Positions 61,780-64,000 of a DNA stretch of 64,000 nt are shown one piece after another. The notes beneath the pieces are model-generated. The model made no database searches. It was not told the origin of the DNA and saw nothing but the letters and a program-made list of their open reading frames with translations. Each line of letters begins with the position of its first letter. The stretch's first letter is position 1. A program made the translations under genes and the position numbers. The DNA is from an uncultured Clostridia bacterium (GTDB lineage Bacteria; Bacillota; Clostridia; TANB77; CAG-508), in the NCBI GenBank assembly GCA_934129745.1, contig CAKOWZ010000011.1, positions 1 to 64,000 of the forward strand. The letters run 5' to 3'.

Positions 61780-62334
61780 ATGAAAGCTACAGGTGTAGTG
61801 AGAAGAATAGATGACTTAGGAAGAGTTGTAATTCCGAAAGAAATACGTAAAACATTGCGTATAAAAGAAGGAGACCCATTAGAAATATTTACAGATAAAG
61901 AAGGAGAAATAATTTTGAAGAAATATTCTCCAATTGGTGAATTATCAGAATTTGCGACAGAATATGCAGAAACATTGGCAAAAACAACAGGACATATTGC
62001 ATGTATAACAGATAAAGATACAGTAATTGCAGTATCTGGAGGTTCTAAAAAAGAATATTTAGAACAAGACATTAGTCCTGAATTGGAACAAATTATTGAT
62101 GACAAAGAAAATTACACAAGTAAAGATAATAATGATGTTGCAATTCCAATTACTAAAAATGAAGATAATTCTAAGAAAAACAATAGCCAAGTTGTATACC
62201 CAATAATTGCTGATGGAGATGTAATTGGTACAGTAATATTATTATCAAAAGATGCAAATACAAAAATGACAGAAGTAGAGCAAAAAGTAGTGCAATCAGC
62301 TGCAAGTTTTTTAGGAACTCAAATGGAAATGTAA
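61780..62334 (+). CDS. spoVT: Stage V sporulation protein T (AbrB-type regulator)
   Basis: SpoVT is a forespore regulator. The 184-residue protein has the AbrB swapped-hairpin DNA-binding domain (TGVVRRIDDLGRVVIPKEIRKTLRI, residues 4-45 with IKEGDPLEIF) and a C-terminal GAF-like domain (IACITDKDTVIAVSGG, YPIIADGDVIGTVILLS), which separates SpoVT from AbrB. AAGGAGG precedes the ATG by 9 bases. With dpaA and the Spo0A-like boxes it supports a spore-former. Confidence 0.93.
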   Translation: MKATGVVRRIDDLGRVVIPKEIRKTLRIKEGDPLEIFTDKEGEIILKKYSPIGELSEFATEYAETLAKTTGHIACITDKDTVIAVSGGSKKEYLEQDISPELEQIIDDKENYTSKDNNDVAIPITKNEDNSKKNNSQVVYPIIADGDVIGTVILLSKDANTKMTEVEQKVVQSAASFLGTQMEM

Positions 62335-62349
62335 AAAAATAATATTTTT

Positions 62350-62394
62350 TAAGATAAAGTGTTATTATTAACTAAAAATAATGCTTTATCTTAT
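62350..62394 (+). terminator. Terminator of spoVT
   Basis: AAGATAAAG pairs with CTTTATCTT; the segments ATTATTA and TAATAAT inside extend the fold. T-rich sequence follows. Confidence 0.8.
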
Positions 62395-62412
62395 TTTGAT
62401 TTTTTCAATTAT

Positions 62413-62449
62413 ATTACAGAAATATTAAATTTATATTACAATTTGTAAT
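62413..62449 (+). promoter_or_regulatory. ATTACA repeats with 11-bp period before the acidic-protein gene
   Basis: ATTACA at 62413 and 62435 with ATTAAA at 62424 between them give an exact 11-bp period; TGTAAT at 62444 is an inverted copy. The pattern matches the array at 16211. The gene starts at 62523. Confidence 0.55.
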
Positions 62450-62522
62450 AATTGATACAAAAATGAAAATGTATGTTATTATAGAATTAATAATATAGTG
62501 AGAAATAAGAGAGGAGCAAAAT

Positions 62523-63008
62523 ATGGGGAAATATACGAATGAAAAGGGGTTAGTAGTTGTTCAAGACAACTTTTTAACAAAAATTAAAAAATTTTTTACA
62601 AAAGCAGTTTTTAATTTTAAGTCAAAATATAATGATTATGATGAAAATTGTGATTGCCAATTAGATGAAAGTGAAAATGAATATGATGATAACAAAAAAC
62701 AAGAATTTTCACAAAACTCATCTGTTGAAAAAGAAAGAAAATTGTTTGATTTTGATGCTGAAGACACTGGGGACTGGCCAGTTAATGATGTTAATTGCAT
62801 GAATCAGCAAAATGAAAATTGCGCTGAAGATAATATAGAATGTGAAGAAAAATCACAACAAAGTGAAAGTACAGATATAGATAAAAAAGATGAAGATGAT
62901 GAACTTGATTATGAAAAAGAGGAATATAGTCAGGCTTATATTGAAAAACAAGAGATTGAGCAAAAATTGATAAATTATTATAATAGTATAAAAAATAATG
63001 TACAATAA
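62523..63008 (+). CDS. Unknown acidic protein
   Basis: The 161-residue product has a basic start (TKIKKFFTKAVFNFKSK), then a long strongly acidic, Asp/Glu/Asn/Gln-rich region with several cysteines (ENCDCQ, VNCMNQ, ENCAEDNIEC) and a helical end. No membrane segment and no known family. It is probably disordered. GAGGAGC lies before the ATG. It is followed by a REP-like repeat and gapdh, and preceded by an ATTACA array like that of the SipW cluster, which suggests joint regulation. Confidence 0.6.
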   Translation: MGKYTNEKGLVVVQDNFLTKIKKFFTKAVFNFKSKYNDYDENCDCQLDESENEYDDNKKQEFSQNSSVEKERKLFDFDAEDTGDWPVNDVNCMNQQNENCAEDNIECEEKSQQSESTDIDKKDEDDELDYEKEEYSQAYIEKQEIEQKLINYYNSIKNNVQ

Positions 63009-63024
63009 ATAAATATAAATTAAC

Positions 63025-63072
63025 ATCTGTCCCAGATTGTTCAAATGAGCAATTGGGACGCGTCCTCAATTG
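63025..63072 (+). repeat. REP-like dispersed repeat, copy C
   Basis: ATCTGTCCCAGATTG start and CAATTGGGACGCGTCC end match copies A and B; the hairpin loop between them has changed (TTCAAATGAGC), keeping pairing in part. Confidence 0.8.
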
Positions 63073-63119
63073 CAAAAATTGTACATTAGAATAAATTTAA
63101 CAAAATAGGGAAAAATTAG

Positions 63120-63149
63120 AAAAGAATACTTGAAAAGTATTCTTTTTTG
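63120..63149 (+). terminator. Terminator before gapdh
   Basis: AAAGAATACTT pairs with AAGTATTCTTT over a short loop and ends in six T. Confidence 0.85.
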
Positions 63150-63225
63150 GTATACAATGACTTTGATTTGCATTAAAGCAATTGTAAAAGATATCTAGAA
63201 AAGGTATCGGAAGGAGGAATTTTTT

Positions 63226-64000
63226 ATGTCAGTTAAAGTAGCTATTAATGGATTTGGGCGTATAGGACGTCTAGCATTTAGACAAATGTTTGGAGCAGAA
63301 GGGTATGAAATCGTTGCAATCAATGATTTAACAAGCCCTAAGATGTTAGCTCATCTATTAAAATATGATTCTGCACAAGGAAGATATGAAAAAGCAGATA
63401 CAGTTTTTGCGGGAGAGGATTCAATAACTGTAGATGGAAAAGAGATTAAAATTTATGCGGAAGCAGATGCAAGTAAATTACCTTGGGGAGAGATTGGAGT
63501 AGATGTTGTACTTGAATGTACAGGATTCTATACAAAAAAAGAGAAAGCCCAAGCACATATAGATGCAGGAGCTAAAAAAGTTGTTATTTCAGCACCAGCA
63601 GGAAATGATTTACCAACAGTAGTTTTTGGAGTAAATGAAGATATATTAAAACCAGAAGATACAATAATATCAGCAGCTTCATGTACAACAAACTGTTTAG
63701 CACCAATGGCAAATACATTAAATAAATTTGCACCAATTCAATCAGGAATAATGTCAACAATACATGCATATACAGGAGACCAAATGTTATTAGATGGTCC
63801 ACATAGAAAAGGTGATTTAAGAAGAGCAAGAGCAGCTGCTTGTAGTATTGTTCCAAATTCAACAGGAGCAGCTAAGGCAATTGGATTAGTTATTCCAGAA
63901 TTAAATGGAAAATTAATTGGATCAGCTCAAAGAGTTCCAGTTCCAACAGGTTCAACAACAATATTAACAGCAGTTGTAAAAGGTAAAGATATCACAGTTG
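63226..64000 (+). CDS. gap: Glyceraldehyde-3-phosphate dehydrogenase, type I (3' end outside window)
   Basis: The first 258 residues of the glycolytic enzyme are present: the NAD-binding start VKVAINGFGRIGRLAFRQ, the catalytic Cys153 in SAASCTTNCLAP, the substrate loop STIHAYTGDQMLLDGPHRKG, and SQRVPVPTGSTT-type sequence (SAQRVPVPTGSTT). AAGGAGG lies 8 bases before ATG 63226. The codons look optimised and the gene is probably highly expressed. Confidence 0.97.
   Translation, partial: MSVKVAINGFGRIGRLAFRQMFGAEGYEIVAINDLTSPKMLAHLLKYDSAQGRYEKADTVFAGEDSITVDGKEIKIYAEADASKLPWGEIGVDVVLECTGFYTKKEKAQAHIDAGAKKVVISAPAGNDLPTVVFGVNEDILKPEDTIISAASCTTNCLAPMANTLNKFAPIQSGIMSTIHAYTGDQMLLDGPHRKGDLRRARAAACSIVPNSTGAAKAIGLVIPELNGKLIGSAQRVPVPTGSTTILTAVVKGKDITV

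Noticed and set aside
61668..62105. Minus-strand open frame of 145 codons over spoVT
   Set aside because: Shadow of spoVT; the AbrB-type domain on the plus strand is unambiguous.
1..64000. Alternative genetic code with AGG as methionine or UGA as tryptophan
   Set aside because: AGG stands at arginine positions (for example in RILRTETV of RsmE) and TGA serves as a stop (for example the small gene ending at 40116).
1..64000. tRNA or rRNA genes and CRISPR arrays
   Set aside because: No stretch has tRNA-like G+C content or cloverleaf signals, no rRNA sequence was seen, and none of the tandem repeats has unique spacers of regular length.

Overview
This is a very AT-rich (roughly one quarter G+C) window from a Firmicutes chromosome, most likely an anaerobic, spore-forming-lineage member of the Clostridia, possibly one of the uncultivated gut groups. 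The basis is an oxygen-sensitive class III ribonucleotide reductase, formate-tetrahydrofolate ligase, sporulation-type genes (spoVT, dpaA, a SleB-type hydrolase), several Spo0A-like boxes (TTCGACAA/TTGTCGAA), a T-box leader, a CIRCE-like operator, strong AGGAGG ribosome binding sites and almost all genes on one strand. The species assignment is inference. I see no tRNA, rRNA, CRISPR array, phage or intact insertion sequence.

Layout. 1-2.7 kb: the end of a sortase-anchored protein, then a Tim44-like zinc-ribbon protein and an SPFH/zinc-ribbon protein. 2.8-8.3 kb: a Crp/Fnr regulator divergent from nrdD-nrdG and a shortened NrdD-like paralogue. 8.4-16.2 kb: housekeeping run rsmE, unknown membrane protein, yicC, rpoZ, gmk, priA, def, fmt. 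16.3-19.9 kb: a SipW-type secretion cluster (two small exported proteins, an ER-type signal peptidase with a large membrane domain, a DUF5305-like protein). 20-25.8 kb: Asp23-AmaP-DUF2273 envelope stress genes, nusB, xseA, xseB, fhs. 25.9-31.6 kb: SleB-like hydrolase, YqeG phosphatase, prepilin peptidase, M24 peptidase, two-component system. 31.8-38 kb: aldose epimerase, T-box valS, receiver-only protein, XRE regulator. 38.3-42 kb: pyrG with a small gene and two zeta-toxin-like kinases. 42-52.5 kb: groES-groEL, ppa, TPR protein, dpaA, uppP, RNase J, gltX, DUF951. 52.6-53.8 kb: three small minus-strand genes. 53.9-64 kb: recD2, comFC, tdk, a second zinc-ribbon group, spoVT, an acidic protein and the start of gapdh.

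The most striking observation concerns two DNA helicase genes. priA and recD2 are interrupted by single extra C residues, twice in the Walker A motif of priA and once in motif VI of recD2. Each extra C creates an in-frame CGG codon followed by A (the quadruplet CGGA), exactly where the conserved protein needs a glycine (GGA). Reading the window by eye, I find no other in-frame CGG codon in any gene. This suggests that CGG is unassigned in this organism and is bypassed by +1 frameshifting, or that CGGA is read as a four-base glycine codon. It must be separated from sequencing error by raw reads and a tRNA search.

Regulatory themes: tandem Spo0A-like boxes with 10-bp spacing upstream of priA, a receiver gene and tdk; ATTACA repeats with exact 11-bp period upstream of the first SipW-cluster gene and of the gene at 62523; paired palindromes GTTGC-N4-GCAAC flanking the Crp/Fnr regulator and nrdD; and a dispersed 50-bp REP-like repeat, one copy of which lies between the valS T-box and its ribosome binding site.
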